The notes: generated by a model from the sequence alone, not told the origin. A stretch of 64,000 nt of DNA from Nostoc sp. NIES-4103 (GCF_002368335.1 NZ_AP018288.1:1419551-1483550); one strand, 5' to 3'. Counted from the first letter of the stretch, positions 45,327 through 54,995 are shown. Made by a program: numbers and translations.

Positions 45327-46136
45327 CTAGTACTGCTTCTTCAGATGTGGCACTTTAACATTTTTGAAAATGCAAGGATAATGGTGAACATGAAAAAGTT
45401 TACCTGTTAAAACTTCGCGTTCACCCATAGATACTAGTCGAAACACTCCTACACCAATTAATGCCCCTAGTGGTGGTGCAATGCAATAAAGCCACTGGTC
45501 TTGCCAGAACCATGAGATGAAAGCAGGACCAATGCTGCGTGCTGTATTCAGACTAGTACCAGAAATGGGCGCTCCCAACCAGACCATAGTTGCCACAAGC
45601 AACCACACCATTAAAGGTGTCCAGCGTAATAGGCGACGATGACTTAAGAAAATAGATATTGATAATATTAACAGACAGGTCATGAAAACCTCAGCTAAAA
45701 ATACATACCAAAGGGCGTAACTTTTGCTTGGTAAAGTCATGCAATTATTGACACTGAGAGCGTACTTTCCCCACAAATTCGTCACCACAAATGTGCCCAG
45801 TATTGCCCCCAATAATTGCCCAATAATATACCCTATTAAGTCACGTTTATGCATCTTCCCTTGTAACCAAAAAGCTAGTGACACACAAGGGTTGAGGTGA
45901 GCGCCACTCAGTTTCCCCAATGGTGAAATGGTAAATAGTGCCCCGCTACCAGCAAAGATCAGACCATTAATTAGTAAACGAGGACTCTCTGCGGGGATGA
46001 GATGCTCCATAGGCAAGCCCTTACCAAAATTGAAGGTGATGATGCTGAATCCAACCAAGAGATTGAATGCAGTTCCCAGGAGTTCTGCACCATATTCAGA
46101 CCAATTGAGGGTTTTCCAATTTGTGAAAGTATTCAT
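45327..46136 (-). CDS. Aquaporin / MIP family channel with atypical NPA motifs
   Basis: This 269-residue membrane protein has six hydrophobic segments plus the two half-helices of the MIP fold. The first signature reads SGAHLNPCVSLAF (NPC instead of NPA) and the second GTSLNTARSIGPA (NTA instead of NPA, followed by the expected arginine). The arginine of the selectivity filter is kept. The cytoplasmic C-terminus, about 45 residues, is histidine-rich (LFHVHHYP). The substrate could be water, glycerol or another small neutral solute. It lies between sugar-metabolism genes on the same strand. Confidence 0.85.
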   Translation of the reverse strand: MNTFTNWKTLNWSEYGAELLGTAFNLLVGFSIITFNFGKGLPMEHLIPAESPRLLINGLIFAGSGALFTISPLGKLSGAHLNPCVSLAFWLQGKMHKRDLIGYIIGQLLGAILGTFVVTNLWGKYALSVNNCMTLPSKSYALWYVFLAEVFMTCLLILSISIFLSHRRLLRWTPLMVWLLVATMVWLGAPISGTSLNTARSIGPAFISWFWQDQWLYCIAPPLGALIGVGVFRLVSMGEREVLTGKLFHVHHYPCIFKNVKVPHLKKQY

Positions 46137-46523
46137 GAGTTTCTTTCTGCTGGGCTTTCAGCAATTAAGCAGCGCAGGCAAGTTGATTTAGTTGATTTAA
46201 TAGTATTTCCCATTGGTGAGAGGAAAATATAGCTAGGGACTAGGGACTAGGGACTGGATACTGGGGAACTTGGGGCCCCCACACCCCACACTTGCCCCGA
46301 AGGGGCTTGATAAAACAGATTTATTTAACCTGTATAATCAGGGCGGGCTTTCCAGCCCACCCGACAATACTTTTATCTAACTGAGATCTGCAATGTGAAA
46401 TATTGGCGTTGCTGAGTAGAAATATGAATTTGGATCACGCACCAGGCGCAGAGTCGCAGAGAGTAAGCGTTGAGAAGAGTTGATTTTTGCATTTCATATT
46501 CAAATTCAGCAACGCCGAAATAT
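46137..46523. other. Intergenic region with short repeats and MITE
   Basis: Three GGGACTA units at 46234-46256, GGGCTTTCC-type hairpin sequence around 46340, and a family D element at 46405-46516. No gene is seen. Confidence 0.55.
46405..46516 (-). mobile_element. MITE with GGCGTTGCTGA ends and 8-bp target duplication, family D copy 2
   Basis: Inverted ends GGCGTTGCTGA / TCAGCAACGCC; the interior is the reverse complement of the other two copies. It is flanked by perfect GAAATATT repeats (46397-46404 and 46517-46524), the second overlapping the stop codon of the FMN reductase gene. Confidence 0.88.
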
Positions 46524-47102
46524 TTAGTAGAGCTTCAGTAATATGTTTGCTACATTCTTACCCAGCTTCTCAATACCTTCCTGCTGTTGGGGAACTTTTA
46601 AGCTGCCATCAGCGTTGAAGGCTTCGTAAGCTTTGGGTACGGCTACCTGATGGGGAAGCACCAAAACTCCGAGACTTTCTAGGATATTCCGCAGGTGAGA
46701 CAACCCCCGCAGACCACCAAGACCGCCAGGTGAAGCACTCATAATTGCAGCAACCTTATCTGCAAAGGCAGCCAATGGTGGTTCATTTGCAGATGGACGG
46801 GATGCCCAGTCAATGGCATTCTTCAAAACTCCTGTGAGTGAACCGTTATATTCAGGTGAAGCAATTAGCAATCCTTGGTGAGAAATCAGCAAGTCTTTGA
46901 AAGCCACAGCATTGGCAGGTAAACCTTCTTGAGCTTCCAAATCCTCATCAAAAAGAGGTAGAGGCAAATCCCGTAGGTCTAGATAAGTCACTTCTACTTC
47001 TGCGGCTATTGCGCCAGCCGCCGCAATTTTTACCAATTTTTTATTGTAAGAATCAATGCGAGTACTGCCAGCAAAGGCGAGGATTTTAGGTGTAGATGAC
47101 AT
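46524..47102 (-). CDS. NADPH-dependent FMN reductase family protein
   Basis: This flavodoxin-like quinone or azo reductase of 192 residues has the phosphate-binding loop ILAFAGSTRIDSYNKKL and the FMN-contacting TLLIASPEYNGSLTGVLKNA-type motif (here LLIASPEYNGSLTGVLKNAI). The segment SASPGGLGGLRGLSHLRNIL, also typical of the family, follows. It would reduce FMN or quinones with NAD(P)H in the cytoplasm, and could supply reduced flavin to a partner enzyme, though none is obvious. Stop codon in a MITE target duplication. Confidence 0.9.
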   Translation of the reverse strand: MSSTPKILAFAGSTRIDSYNKKLVKIAAAGAIAAEVEVTYLDLRDLPLPLFDEDLEAQEGLPANAVAFKDLLISHQGLLIASPEYNGSLTGVLKNAIDWASRPSANEPPLAAFADKVAAIMSASPGGLGGLRGLSHLRNILESLGVLVLPHQVAVPKAYEAFNADGSLKVPQQQEGIEKLGKNVANILLKLY

Positions 47103-47225
47103 AGTGGTATTACAGTTATCAGTGGATTATAGGGGTGCTGCCACGACAAAAGCGATCGCAACAGCTTCGTTTTCTGAACGCAGATATAGAGCTATAGAAA
47201 AATAGCCTTTATAATTCAAGGCTGA

Positions 47226-48746
47226 TTATACTTGTAAGCTACTTTTCGTCAGAGATCGTCCATAAGTTTCGGTCATGGTTTTGAGGCGATCGCGCAGTTG
47301 TTTAGTTAAAGCCGCAGATTCATAACGCCATCCCCAATTACCTAAATTTTGACCGGGTAAATTCATCCGCGCAGAAGTATTCAATCCTAAAATATCTTGT
47401 AGAGGAATAATCGCTTGATTAGCTACGGAACTATATGCTAACCGAATTAAATCCCAGTGGATATCGGCAGGATTACTACAACCTAAATAGTGAAAAACTG
47501 CTTTGGAATCTTGGTCTTGTAGTTGATTAAACCAGCCTACTGTTGTGTCATTGTCGTGAGTGCCAGTATAAACTACACAGTTGCGGGAATAATTGAACGG
47601 TAAAAAAGGATTATCAGACCCTGAACCAAAAGCAAACTGTAAAACTTTCATCCCAGGAAATTCAAACTGGTCACGCAAAGCTTCTACATCTGGTGTGATT
47701 TCTCCCAAATCCTCGGCTATGATTGGCAGTTTACCTAACTTTTGGTTGAGTAATTGAAAGAAAATCTCCCCAGGAGCTTGAATCCATTCACCATTAACAG
47801 CTGTTGTTTCGCCCTTTGAAACTGCCCAGTATGCTTGAAAGCCTCGAAAATGGTCAATCCGAATCAAGTCTACATAATCAAGGATAGTTTGGAAGCGCTG
47901 TACCCACCAATGAAAGTCCTCTTTCTGTAACTGCACCCAATCATAAACTGGGTTACCCCACAGTTGACCAGTGGTACTAAAGTAGTCTGGTGGTGTTCCT
48001 GCCATCAATGCAGGTTCACCTGTTTGTTCATCAAGACAAAAGATTTGGGGATGAGACCAAACGTCAGCGCTATCGTGGGCAACGTAAATTGCAATATCTC
48101 CAATAATTTGGATGCCACGTTCATTGGCATAACGCTTTAAGTTTGACCATTGAGAGAAAAACTCAAACTGAAGATATTTATAGTAAGAAATCTCATGGCT
48201 TAATCGTTGTTGCCATTGCTGAATTGTATCTGGTTGACGTTTGGCCAGATTTGGTTCCCAAGTATTCCATTTGGCATCGCCGTGAACATACTTGAGCGCC
48301 ATAAATAGAGCATAGTCATCTAGCCAGTAAGCCCTAGTTTGACAAAACTGTTCAAATTCCTTGCACTGAATAGATGAAGCATAGGCTTTAAAATTCTTAA
48401 AAGCTTTTTGCAGCAAAGGCATCTTCGTTTGGATGACCCGCTCGAAATCTACTGTTGCAGTGCTATATTCTGGCAAATCAAAAAGGTCTTCTGGAGCTAG
48501 GAAACCCTTTTCTACCAATATTTCAGGACTCAGCAGCAATGGATTTCCTGCCATCGCTGAATAAGATGCATAGGGAGAATTATGATCTCCCGTAGGCCCT
48601 AATGGCAATATTTGCCAAAGCTGCTGTCCACTGTCTACCAGAAAGTCAACAAACTGATAAGCTTCCAACCCTAAGTCACCAATACCAAACCGACTGGGGA
48701 AAGAAGTGGGGTGTAGTAAAATACCGCTAGTTCTAGGAAAAGGCAT
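47226..48746 (-). CDS. malQ: 4-alpha-glucanotransferase (amylomaltase, GH77)
   Basis: MalQ transfers alpha-1,4-glucan segments between maltodextrins and releases glucose. The 506-residue protein starts MPFPRTSGILLHPTSFPSRF. The catalytic residues are visible in LIRIDHFRGFQAYW (nucleophile Asp), IIAEDLGEITPDV (acid/base Glu) and YTGTHDNDTTVGW (transition-state Asp). Together with GlgX (25939) it would process glycogen-derived oligosaccharides. Single gene; upstream is a tandem-repeat-rich gap. Confidence 0.96.
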   Translation of the reverse strand: MPFPRTSGILLHPTSFPSRFGIGDLGLEAYQFVDFLVDSGQQLWQILPLGPTGDHNSPYASYSAMAGNPLLLSPEILVEKGFLAPEDLFDLPEYSTATVDFERVIQTKMPLLQKAFKNFKAYASSIQCKEFEQFCQTRAYWLDDYALFMALKYVHGDAKWNTWEPNLAKRQPDTIQQWQQRLSHEISYYKYLQFEFFSQWSNLKRYANERGIQIIGDIAIYVAHDSADVWSHPQIFCLDEQTGEPALMAGTPPDYFSTTGQLWGNPVYDWVQLQKEDFHWWVQRFQTILDYVDLIRIDHFRGFQAYWAVSKGETTAVNGEWIQAPGEIFFQLLNQKLGKLPIIAEDLGEITPDVEALRDQFEFPGMKVLQFAFGSGSDNPFLPFNYSRNCVVYTGTHDNDTTVGWFNQLQDQDSKAVFHYLGCSNPADIHWDLIRLAYSSVANQAIIPLQDILGLNTSARMNLPGQNLGNWGWRYESAALTKQLRDRLKTMTETYGRSLTKSSLQV

Positions 48747-49115
48747 AATGAAATACTGACCCGAATGGCACTAAGTTTAGTTTTATCTGTTGAGGCAAGC
48801 TGGGGGAGCTGGGGAAGCGGGGGGTGCTGGGGGAGACAAAAGCTTAAATGTATTCACGTAGTATGCAGTCATAAAAGATACTCTTTTTTCCCAGCCTCCC
48901 CAGCCTCCCCAGCTTTTCTTAGTGGTATTCAATACTGACCCTATACTCAAGCCAAACATATTTCCTGGGAATTGGGAATTGGGAATTGGGAATTGGGAAT
49001 TGGGAATTGGGAATTGGGAATTGGTAATTGGGTATTAGTTATTTCTCCCTCACTCCCTCATCTCCCTCATCTCCCCCCACTCCCTACTCCCTACTCCCCA
49101 CTCCCTACTCCCTGC
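48747..49115. repeat. Tandem-repeat-filled gap (STRR)
   Basis: CTGGGGGAG-type units (48797-48830) are mirrored by CCTCCCCAG units (48893-48916), a hairpin arrangement. Eight perfect GGGAATT units follow at 48967-49022, then CTCCCTACTCCC-type units up to the stop codon of the next gene. Confidence 0.8.
48967..49022. repeat. Eight perfect GGGAATT heptanucleotide repeats
   Basis: A typical heterocystous-cyanobacterial short tandemly repeated repetitive (STRR) array, with decayed units continuing to 49036. Confidence 0.9.
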
Positions 49116-50663
49116 TTAAGCAGTCTTGATTAACTTCAGCAGTTCACTGGGGGCAAAAACATCCCTGTAGAAAGTCAATTGTTCTGTTTTCAGATAGCAG
49201 GCGCCTCTGTGTCCACGGCGAATCCAGGTGACATTTCCTTTGGCGAGTGTTTCGTTGGTTTCATCATCCACACACTTCCATTCAAAGAAGACAACTTCAC
49301 CATGGAACATGACAATTGGCCAGCACATCGTTACACCTGGTTGAGCAATTAATGCCCACCAATGCTGTTCGCGCTCTTTTTGTTGTTCCAAGCCTTGATA
49401 GGGGCCATCTTGACACAGATATACCAAATCGTCTCGATACTCGCCAGTTAAGATATCGCCTCGTCCCTGCCTCAAAGCCTCACAATGAGTAGGCCACCAT
49501 TCTTTGTTTTCTTGTTCAATTTGTTCTAGGGTGTAATTCGGCCCAATTTCTGGCAAAGTCCTTTGTTTCATTGCCACAATTTTCTCAGCATCTTCGATGA
49601 GTTTCTTCGCTACATAAGAAGTTACGAGTCCAGGCCGAGAATAATCTGCGGATAAATCTTTGTAGTAGTTAGTTCGTTTATTAGACAATATGTTGGTCGT
49701 GGTATTGGTTTGATAACCATTCGAGTGACCATTTGAGTAGGAAACAAGTTTCTGTTCTAACATAAGACTAACTACGTCCTCCTTGAGTTGATTAGTTGCG
49801 CCAATATTTGCAATCAGTTCTGCTACTGTGGAACTCCGCTGACCTGCGAGAGTCATTTTGCCGTCGTAAACAAAAGTGTAAGCAGTTCGTTCGGGAAATG
49901 GTAAAAGCCGCTGGACATATCTAGCTTGGTCTTTAACAGCGATCGCATATTCTTTGGAAGCAAAGAATGTTTCCATTTCCAAAGGATTAGCAAAAGCAAT
50001 TTCAAAAGCAGCTTGATATTGTTTTTCTGGGGATTCGTAATGAGAAACTCCAGCCGCATCTGGGCGAGAGTTATCTACTTCCTCAAACAAATGTAGGCGG
50101 AATTTGAGAACAGAATCACTTTGGATAACAGCTGGTGCAAAGCTATTGGTAAGATATCGGCGAAAATCTTCCACACTCACAGCATCAGATTTTTTCACCA
50201 TGACGTGAAACTTAATTGCACCTAGTTTCCCGTTGGGATCTCCTGTGGGGATGCCATCAATATAAGTTTGAGAATTACCAAAACTACTGTTGTAACCAAT
50301 GGCTTTACTGAATACATTATGCTCGTCATCCATCAGGATAGCAGCAGATTTAAACCAGAGATTGCGATCGGCTTCCGTTTCAAAGGTTAATTCGGCAATG
50401 CCATTAAATTGATCTGCTTCTGGACAAGTGTATTCAATGCCATTGATGGTTGGCCATAGACCACCTTCATTTGCAGCTACATGAAACTGCCAGTATTGAT
50501 GCTGCCCTGGTAGTCTAGCACAGACTGGCCCGTGAACATCTCTCCAATAGTCATCAAAAAGTTCTAGAGAAATTCCTTTACGTTTCCACAAGAGAACGTA
50601 GAAAGATACTTTACCTTTTTGATCGCGGACTGCATAATCGAATTTTCTAATTGTTGCTAACAT
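49116..50663 (-). CDS. EthD-EthD-NTF2 three-domain protein
   Basis: Residues about 1-125 and 130-285 are two ferredoxin-like EthD/dimeric alpha-beta barrel domains: FDDYWRDVHGPVCARLPGQH in the first, KFHVMVKKSDAVSVEDFRRY in the second. A conserved helical segment (LAGQRSSTVAELIANIGATN) follows. After a Gly/Asn-rich linker, residues about 340-510 form an NTF2/SnoaL-like domain (WWPTHCEALRQGRGDILTGE, TMCWPIVMFHGEVVFFEWKC). The first 310 residues are a close paralogue of residues 123-430 of the 802-residue protein at 56793. EthD domains occur in ring-modifying or monooxygenase systems, NTF2 domains in cyclases and hydrolases. No metal or flavin motif is visible; function unknown. Confidence 0.82.
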   Translation of the reverse strand: MLATIRKFDYAVRDQKGKVSFYVLLWKRKGISLELFDDYWRDVHGPVCARLPGQHQYWQFHVAANEGGLWPTINGIEYTCPEADQFNGIAELTFETEADRNLWFKSAAILMDDEHNVFSKAIGYNSSFGNSQTYIDGIPTGDPNGKLGAIKFHVMVKKSDAVSVEDFRRYLTNSFAPAVIQSDSVLKFRLHLFEEVDNSRPDAAGVSHYESPEKQYQAAFEIAFANPLEMETFFASKEYAIAVKDQARYVQRLLPFPERTAYTFVYDGKMTLAGQRSSTVAELIANIGATNQLKEDVVSLMLEQKLVSYSNGHSNGYQTNTTTNILSNKRTNYYKDLSADYSRPGLVTSYVAKKLIEDAEKIVAMKQRTLPEIGPNYTLEQIEQENKEWWPTHCEALRQGRGDILTGEYRDDLVYLCQDGPYQGLEQQKEREQHWWALIAQPGVTMCWPIVMFHGEVVFFEWKCVDDETNETLAKGNVTWIRRGHRGACYLKTEQLTFYRDVFAPSELLKLIKTA

Positions 50664-50841
50664 TACTGCTTTCCTTTGTTACATCTACTGTCTTGATTGA
50701 GGCACAATCTGATATTCGCTAACTTTGATTTTCCTTGAGGACATCGAAACAATCAGCTACTTTAATCAAGCCCTCTAAAGACGAAAACCTAATGGATAAA
50801 GTTGTTTGATAATGCCAGTTTTCCTGAATAGCCTTAATTTC

Positions 50842-52035
50842 TTACATACATGTGCAACGCCTAAACACTAAAAGAGTGGCGAGTGAAAAGCAGGCAGCCA
50901 CGAAAAAAACACTATTAATTCCCCAGATGCCAAAAGCTATTCCCATTAATAGTGGCCCTAAAGTTTGCCCAAATCCTAAAAAGGTTCCATTGATCGACAT
51001 AATTGCAGCGAGATATTCTTTGGGCGCCATCTCTGCCAAGAGAGTTTGAATACTGGGGAAGCCTATACCAAGACCTGCGCCAAAAATCATCGTAGAAATT
51101 AATAGGAACCAAAGACTGTGAATAAAGGGAATTATTGCTAGAGCTATAGCAAAGATGACAAATGATGCTCTAATCAAAGCTCTGCTGGAGAACCTTTTAG
51201 TTAATCTTCCCAATTGTAGTGATGTGACTGTAATTGTAGCAGACATACTTGAGATCATGATGCCAATGGTGAAAGCAGATGCATTGAAAGAATTTTTCAT
51301 CACAATTGGCAAGTAGGTGACATAGGCTCCATAGAGCAGCATGAATGTTGCAACTGTGCTGAAGAAAATTCCAAAAAATTGTTTGTTTCTGACACTTCCC
51401 AATGCATTTTTGAGGTACTCAATAAAATTCTGCTGGCTTTTTGGTTCAGGATTTTTGAGTAAAAACAAAACAACCAGTCCTATAGGTATCGCCAATATGG
51501 GAAGCATAAAGGGATAATTCCATCCCATAACTGCAATTGCTCCCCCAATAGTTGGATAAGTTGCTGTACCTACACTACTGATACTGGCGTTGTAACCCAT
51601 AGCAGCGGTGCGTTCTTTACCTGAATATAGGTCGCCAATTAGTGTCACATTCAGAGAATTTAAGGAAGCTGCACCCATGCCCTCAATGAAACGTAATATC
51701 AGTAACAGGTTAAAATCACGAACAAACCCACATGCTACTCCGGCAATTCCAAATAACATCAGTGAGGGAACAAGTATTTTTTTTCTACCAACTCGGTCTG
51801 CCAGGACACCGAGAATAGGAGTGAGTACAATAGCTGGAAAGGTGAATACTGTCACCAGTAATCCAACATCTTGAGGTGGTACATTTAATTCTTGGGCTAG
51901 CTTGGGGAAAGTTGGAGTCACGCTGGAAACCCCTAGTATACCCATCAAAGTAATACAGAAAATAATCAGAAGGTTTTTATCAAGATAGACTGGATTACGG
52001 TTCTTACCCTGACTGATATGTTCAATTGAATCCAT
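50842..52035 (-). CDS. Major facilitator superfamily transporter
   Basis: The 397-residue protein has twelve hydrophobic segments. The loop 2-3 motif GVLADRVGRKKILVPSLMLF marks the drug:H+ antiporter type of MFS, and loop 8-9 repeats it weakly (LGRLTKRFSSRALI). Likely an exporter of a small molecule. It precedes the EthD-EthD-NTF2 gene by 178 bases on the same strand, so export of that system's product is an attractive guess, nothing more. N-terminal 20 residues are polar and variable. Confidence 0.9.
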   Translation of the reverse strand: MDSIEHISQGKNRNPVYLDKNLLIIFCITLMGILGVSSVTPTFPKLAQELNVPPQDVGLLVTVFTFPAIVLTPILGVLADRVGRKKILVPSLMLFGIAGVACGFVRDFNLLLILRFIEGMGAASLNSLNVTLIGDLYSGKERTAAMGYNASISSVGTATYPTIGGAIAVMGWNYPFMLPILAIPIGLVVLFLLKNPEPKSQQNFIEYLKNALGSVRNKQFFGIFFSTVATFMLLYGAYVTYLPIVMKNSFNASAFTIGIMISSMSATITVTSLQLGRLTKRFSSRALIRASFVIFAIALAIIPFIHSLWFLLISTMIFGAGLGIGFPSIQTLLAEMAPKEYLAAIMSINGTFLGFGQTLGPLLMGIAFGIWGINSVFFVAACFSLATLLVFRRCTCM

Positions 52036-52147
52036 ATTAAGCTTCCTTTTATTAATTGGATGGATAACAGGTTGCAGGCGATGAAGCTAGCTGATGCTGA
52101 TTTTGTGGGTTGGATTGTGAGGATTGACTAATATATGAGTACAGGTT

Positions 52148-53830
52148 TTAGAAGGAAAAGACAGTTCGCACAGTACCAGTAACAATAGTGCCGTTACTGC
52201 TCTGGTTACCAGGGTCAATGATTACCTGTACCAGTGGCGTAACCCTGATGTTGTCGCTAATTGGCATGTTATAAAACGCTTCAATATTAGTTTGGGTACC
52301 ATTTCCTACTGTATTTTCAATGAATGGCTGACCAGCAGCAATACCAGCTAAACTTCCAGATACGAACAAGTCCCGGAAGGCGACACCAGCCATCCAGTAG
52401 TTGGGGTTAATGTCTCCCTGGAATGTGTTTTTGTAGTCGCCATAGCCGTAACGACCAAAAATACCGAGTTTTTGTGAGAGTGCTAGTTCAAAGTTGACTC
52501 CCAAAACATTAAAGCGGCTATCGAATACTTCACCGCCAGCGTACTGGAGACGTACAGCAAAAGCTTGGTTGGGAGAATACTCTAGTTCAAAGATGCCTTG
52601 GTAAGGATCTCCGAACAAGCCACCATTACCACCACGGTTAGGAAATATCAATACAGGAGCTGATGGGCCACCAATATATCTCTGGGGATCAGAGTTTAAA
52701 CTAGCGGCATTTGTAGCCACATACACGGCTCGTAGCTTGAGTGGCCCCCCTCCGGGATTCCAGTTAATAACAGCACCAGATCCGGCAGGACGGGGGAATA
52801 GGATAAAGTTGTTGACCAATGACTGGGTTGAGAAGTCGAGAAAGCTGACGTTAGCGTACCTGTTTTGATCTACAAAGTCTGTGGCAACGATCGCAGCTCC
52901 TAGAGTTACACTCAGATCCTTAACAGGGGTAAAAGTGTAGAATAAACGACCGATACCTAGCTGGTCATTCCTACCAGGAATAGAAAATTCTAGAACACTG
53001 CCAAAGTTAGGTTCCAAAAATCCGGCGGCGTTATCATCGGTGCTATCACTGCCTGCAAGTAAGCGGATTTGTAGGAGGTCGGTGCCATTAAAACTGGTGT
53101 TTAAATTGACAGCAGCACGATAGAGAATGGTAGCATTGGGGTCTTCATCGGCAATTACTTCTCCTGTAGGAGCAATGATGCGCGAGCCACTAAAGCTGCC
53201 TATATTCGCCGCTAAGATGACTTGACCAACGAGCTTGGTAGTGGTAGAAAATTGATTAGCTTCTAGCTCTGCCGTGCGTGCTTCTAAACTATCTACACGA
53301 CCTCGTAAAGTGGCGAGTTCTGCTGAAAATTCTGTTTGCAGGCGTTGCAAAGTCACCAAGTCTTCTTGGGTCACTAAGTTTGCTGTGGCTGTGGCAATCT
53401 GCTCATTAACTTGGTTCAAACAAGCATTTAAATTAGCAGCAAATTCATAGCGAGTCAAAGCTTGGTTGCCACGGAAGGTGCCGTCAGGATAACCACTGAT
53501 ACAACCGTAGCGCTGAATTAAAGACTGCAACGCACCGAAAGCCCAGTCAGTGGGCTGCACATCTGCAAACTGGGATACAGAGGTGACTGAATCCATAGAA
53601 GCAGACGTGGTATCAGTTTCAGCCTGGATAGTAGCATCTGGGGCTAGTTGGGCTATGGAAGTGGTGGTAGCTGGAATTGTTTTAGCTGTCGTGGTTTTGT
53701 CTGTTGTTCTCAGAGTGTCAAAGCTTGCAGCAGTAGATTCAGGTAATCCGGCTAATGCAGAAGTACTCTGGACAATTAGTCCGAGAATGCTGACGCTACT
53801 GATCAAGTGTAAATAAATTCTTCTCACCAC
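52148..53830 (-). CDS. SLH-domain OprB-type outer membrane porin
   Basis: The 560-residue protein starts with a signal peptide (LISSVSILGLIVQSTSALAG). An SLH domain follows (about 85-145; FADVQPTDWAFGALQSLIQR, GYPDGTFRGNQALTRYEFAA) that anchors it to peptidoglycan-linked polysaccharide. A coiled coil (about 160-205; LATLRGRVDSLEARTAELEA) and an OprB-like beta barrel (about 210-560) ending in the outer-membrane signature VRTVFSF complete it. Such porins are the main solute (iron, sugar, ion) channels of cyanobacteria. The start is GTG; no better ATG is close. Confidence 0.92.
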   Translation of the reverse strand: MVRRIYLHLISSVSILGLIVQSTSALAGLPESTAASFDTLRTTDKTTTAKTIPATTTSIAQLAPDATIQAETDTTSASMDSVTSVSQFADVQPTDWAFGALQSLIQRYGCISGYPDGTFRGNQALTRYEFAANLNACLNQVNEQIATATANLVTQEDLVTLQRLQTEFSAELATLRGRVDSLEARTAELEANQFSTTTKLVGQVILAANIGSFSGSRIIAPTGEVIADEDPNATILYRAAVNLNTSFNGTDLLQIRLLAGSDSTDDNAAGFLEPNFGSVLEFSIPGRNDQLGIGRLFYTFTPVKDLSVTLGAAIVATDFVDQNRYANVSFLDFSTQSLVNNFILFPRPAGSGAVINWNPGGGPLKLRAVYVATNAASLNSDPQRYIGGPSAPVLIFPNRGGNGGLFGDPYQGIFELEYSPNQAFAVRLQYAGGEVFDSRFNVLGVNFELALSQKLGIFGRYGYGDYKNTFQGDINPNYWMAGVAFRDLFVSGSLAGIAAGQPFIENTVGNGTQTNIEAFYNMPISDNIRVTPLVQVIIDPGNQSSNGTIVTGTVRTVFSF

Positions 53831-54057
53831 TGGTCACTTGTAAAATACTCAACTAACTTTGGATAGTACTACTATCTGTCCCTAGTATTTGACCAACCTA
53901 AAATTACCTATGTGTTGGCAAGCCCTTGAGGCTGGGGGAGAATAGAATTTTTTTGTAGCTTAGTCTGTACCGTAATCCCTTGGGTTAAGCTTTTTTATCT
54001 TTCCTTGCTTACCTTGTATACCTCAATAGATAAATTCACTTAAACCCAAGTATTACT

Positions 54058-54795
54058 TTATATAACTGCACCACCACCTGCTTGGATGTTTTGTCCTGTG
54101 AGCCAGCGTGCTTCTTCACTGACCAAGAACGCAACTACATCAGCCACATCAGCAGGTCGTCCTAGTCTACCCAAGGGAGACATTTTCTCTCCTTTTTCTT
54201 TCAATTGCGGATTGTTTGCCAGCATTTCTGTGTCCGTAAATCCCGGAGATACAGCGTTAACTGTAATACCGCGTTCTCCTATCTCCTTGGCAAGTACCTT
54301 GGTAAACTGCTCCACTGCTGCTTTACTTCCAGTGTAGATGGAAGCGGTAGGGCTAGGCGAAACAGTGCCACCCGTTGAAATGCTGACGATGCGCCCATTG
54401 TCCGCCATCCACCGCGCTGCTTCCTGCAAGGCGAAGAAAGTACCCCTAGCGTTGATCGTAAACGTTGTATCAAATTCCTCCTCCGTCAGTTGAACCAGTG
54501 GCTTGTAAAGGGCGATTCCTGCATTGTTAACTAGAATGTCCAGGTGGCCGAAGTGATCGACTGTTGCTTTGAATAGGTGGCGGATGTCGTCAACTTTGCT
54601 GATGTCAGCTTGTATGGCAAGGGCTTGTCCACCTTGAGCTTCGATGCCTGCAATTACTTCTTTTGCTTTAGCAGAACTGTTAGCGTAGTTTACCACAACA
54701 GACGCACCGTCTCGAGCTAACCGTTCTGCGATCGCCCGTCCAATACCCCGTGATGCTCCAGTGACAATTGCTACTTTACCTGCAAGTGATGCCAT
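54058..54795 (-). CDS. SDR family oxidoreductase
   Basis: The 245-residue classical SDR has TGASRGIG, NNAGIALY, the catalytic pair VSIST...YTGSKAA, and PGFTDTEMLANNPQLKEKGE. It resembles 3-oxoacyl-ACP reductase-type and glucose/ribitol dehydrogenase-type enzymes with NADP(H). Substrate unknown. I start at MASLAGKVAIVTGASRG (ATG at 54795); the open frame upstream is not SDR-like. It is between the porin and the stand-alone NTF2 gene. Confidence 0.9.
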   Translation of the reverse strand: MASLAGKVAIVTGASRGIGRAIAERLARDGASVVVNYANSSAKAKEVIAGIEAQGGQALAIQADISKVDDIRHLFKATVDHFGHLDILVNNAGIALYKPLVQLTEEEFDTTFTINARGTFFALQEAARWMADNGRIVSISTGGTVSPSPTASIYTGSKAAVEQFTKVLAKEIGERGITVNAVSPGFTDTEMLANNPQLKEKGEKMSPLGRLGRPADVADVVAFLVSEEARWLTGQNIQAGGGAVI

Positions 54796-54854
54796 AGTCT
54801 TATTTTTCTCTTTAATTTCGATGATCAGTTTTGCTGATGTCAATAGTCAACATA

Positions 54855-54995
54855 ATTACTAATTCGTATTTCGTAATTCGTAATTCGAGGGTTTGAGTCA
54901 AGAGCTAAAATTTCAATGAGCGCTGTCTTGAATTAGTTGGAGTTTGAAACCCCAACTAATTCAATTACGAATTACGAGTTATCAATTACGAATTC
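54855..54995. repeat. Inverted STRR element built of TTCGTAA words
   Basis: Left arm ATTCGTATTTCGTAATTCG, right arm ATTACGAATTACGAG and onward; between them an AATTAGTTGG/CCAACTAATT hairpin. Same architecture as 61718-61860. Confidence 0.6.

Noticed and set aside
48967..49022. CRISPR array
   Set aside because: The repeats are contiguous 7-bp units without spacers, so this is an STRR array. No cas gene is present.
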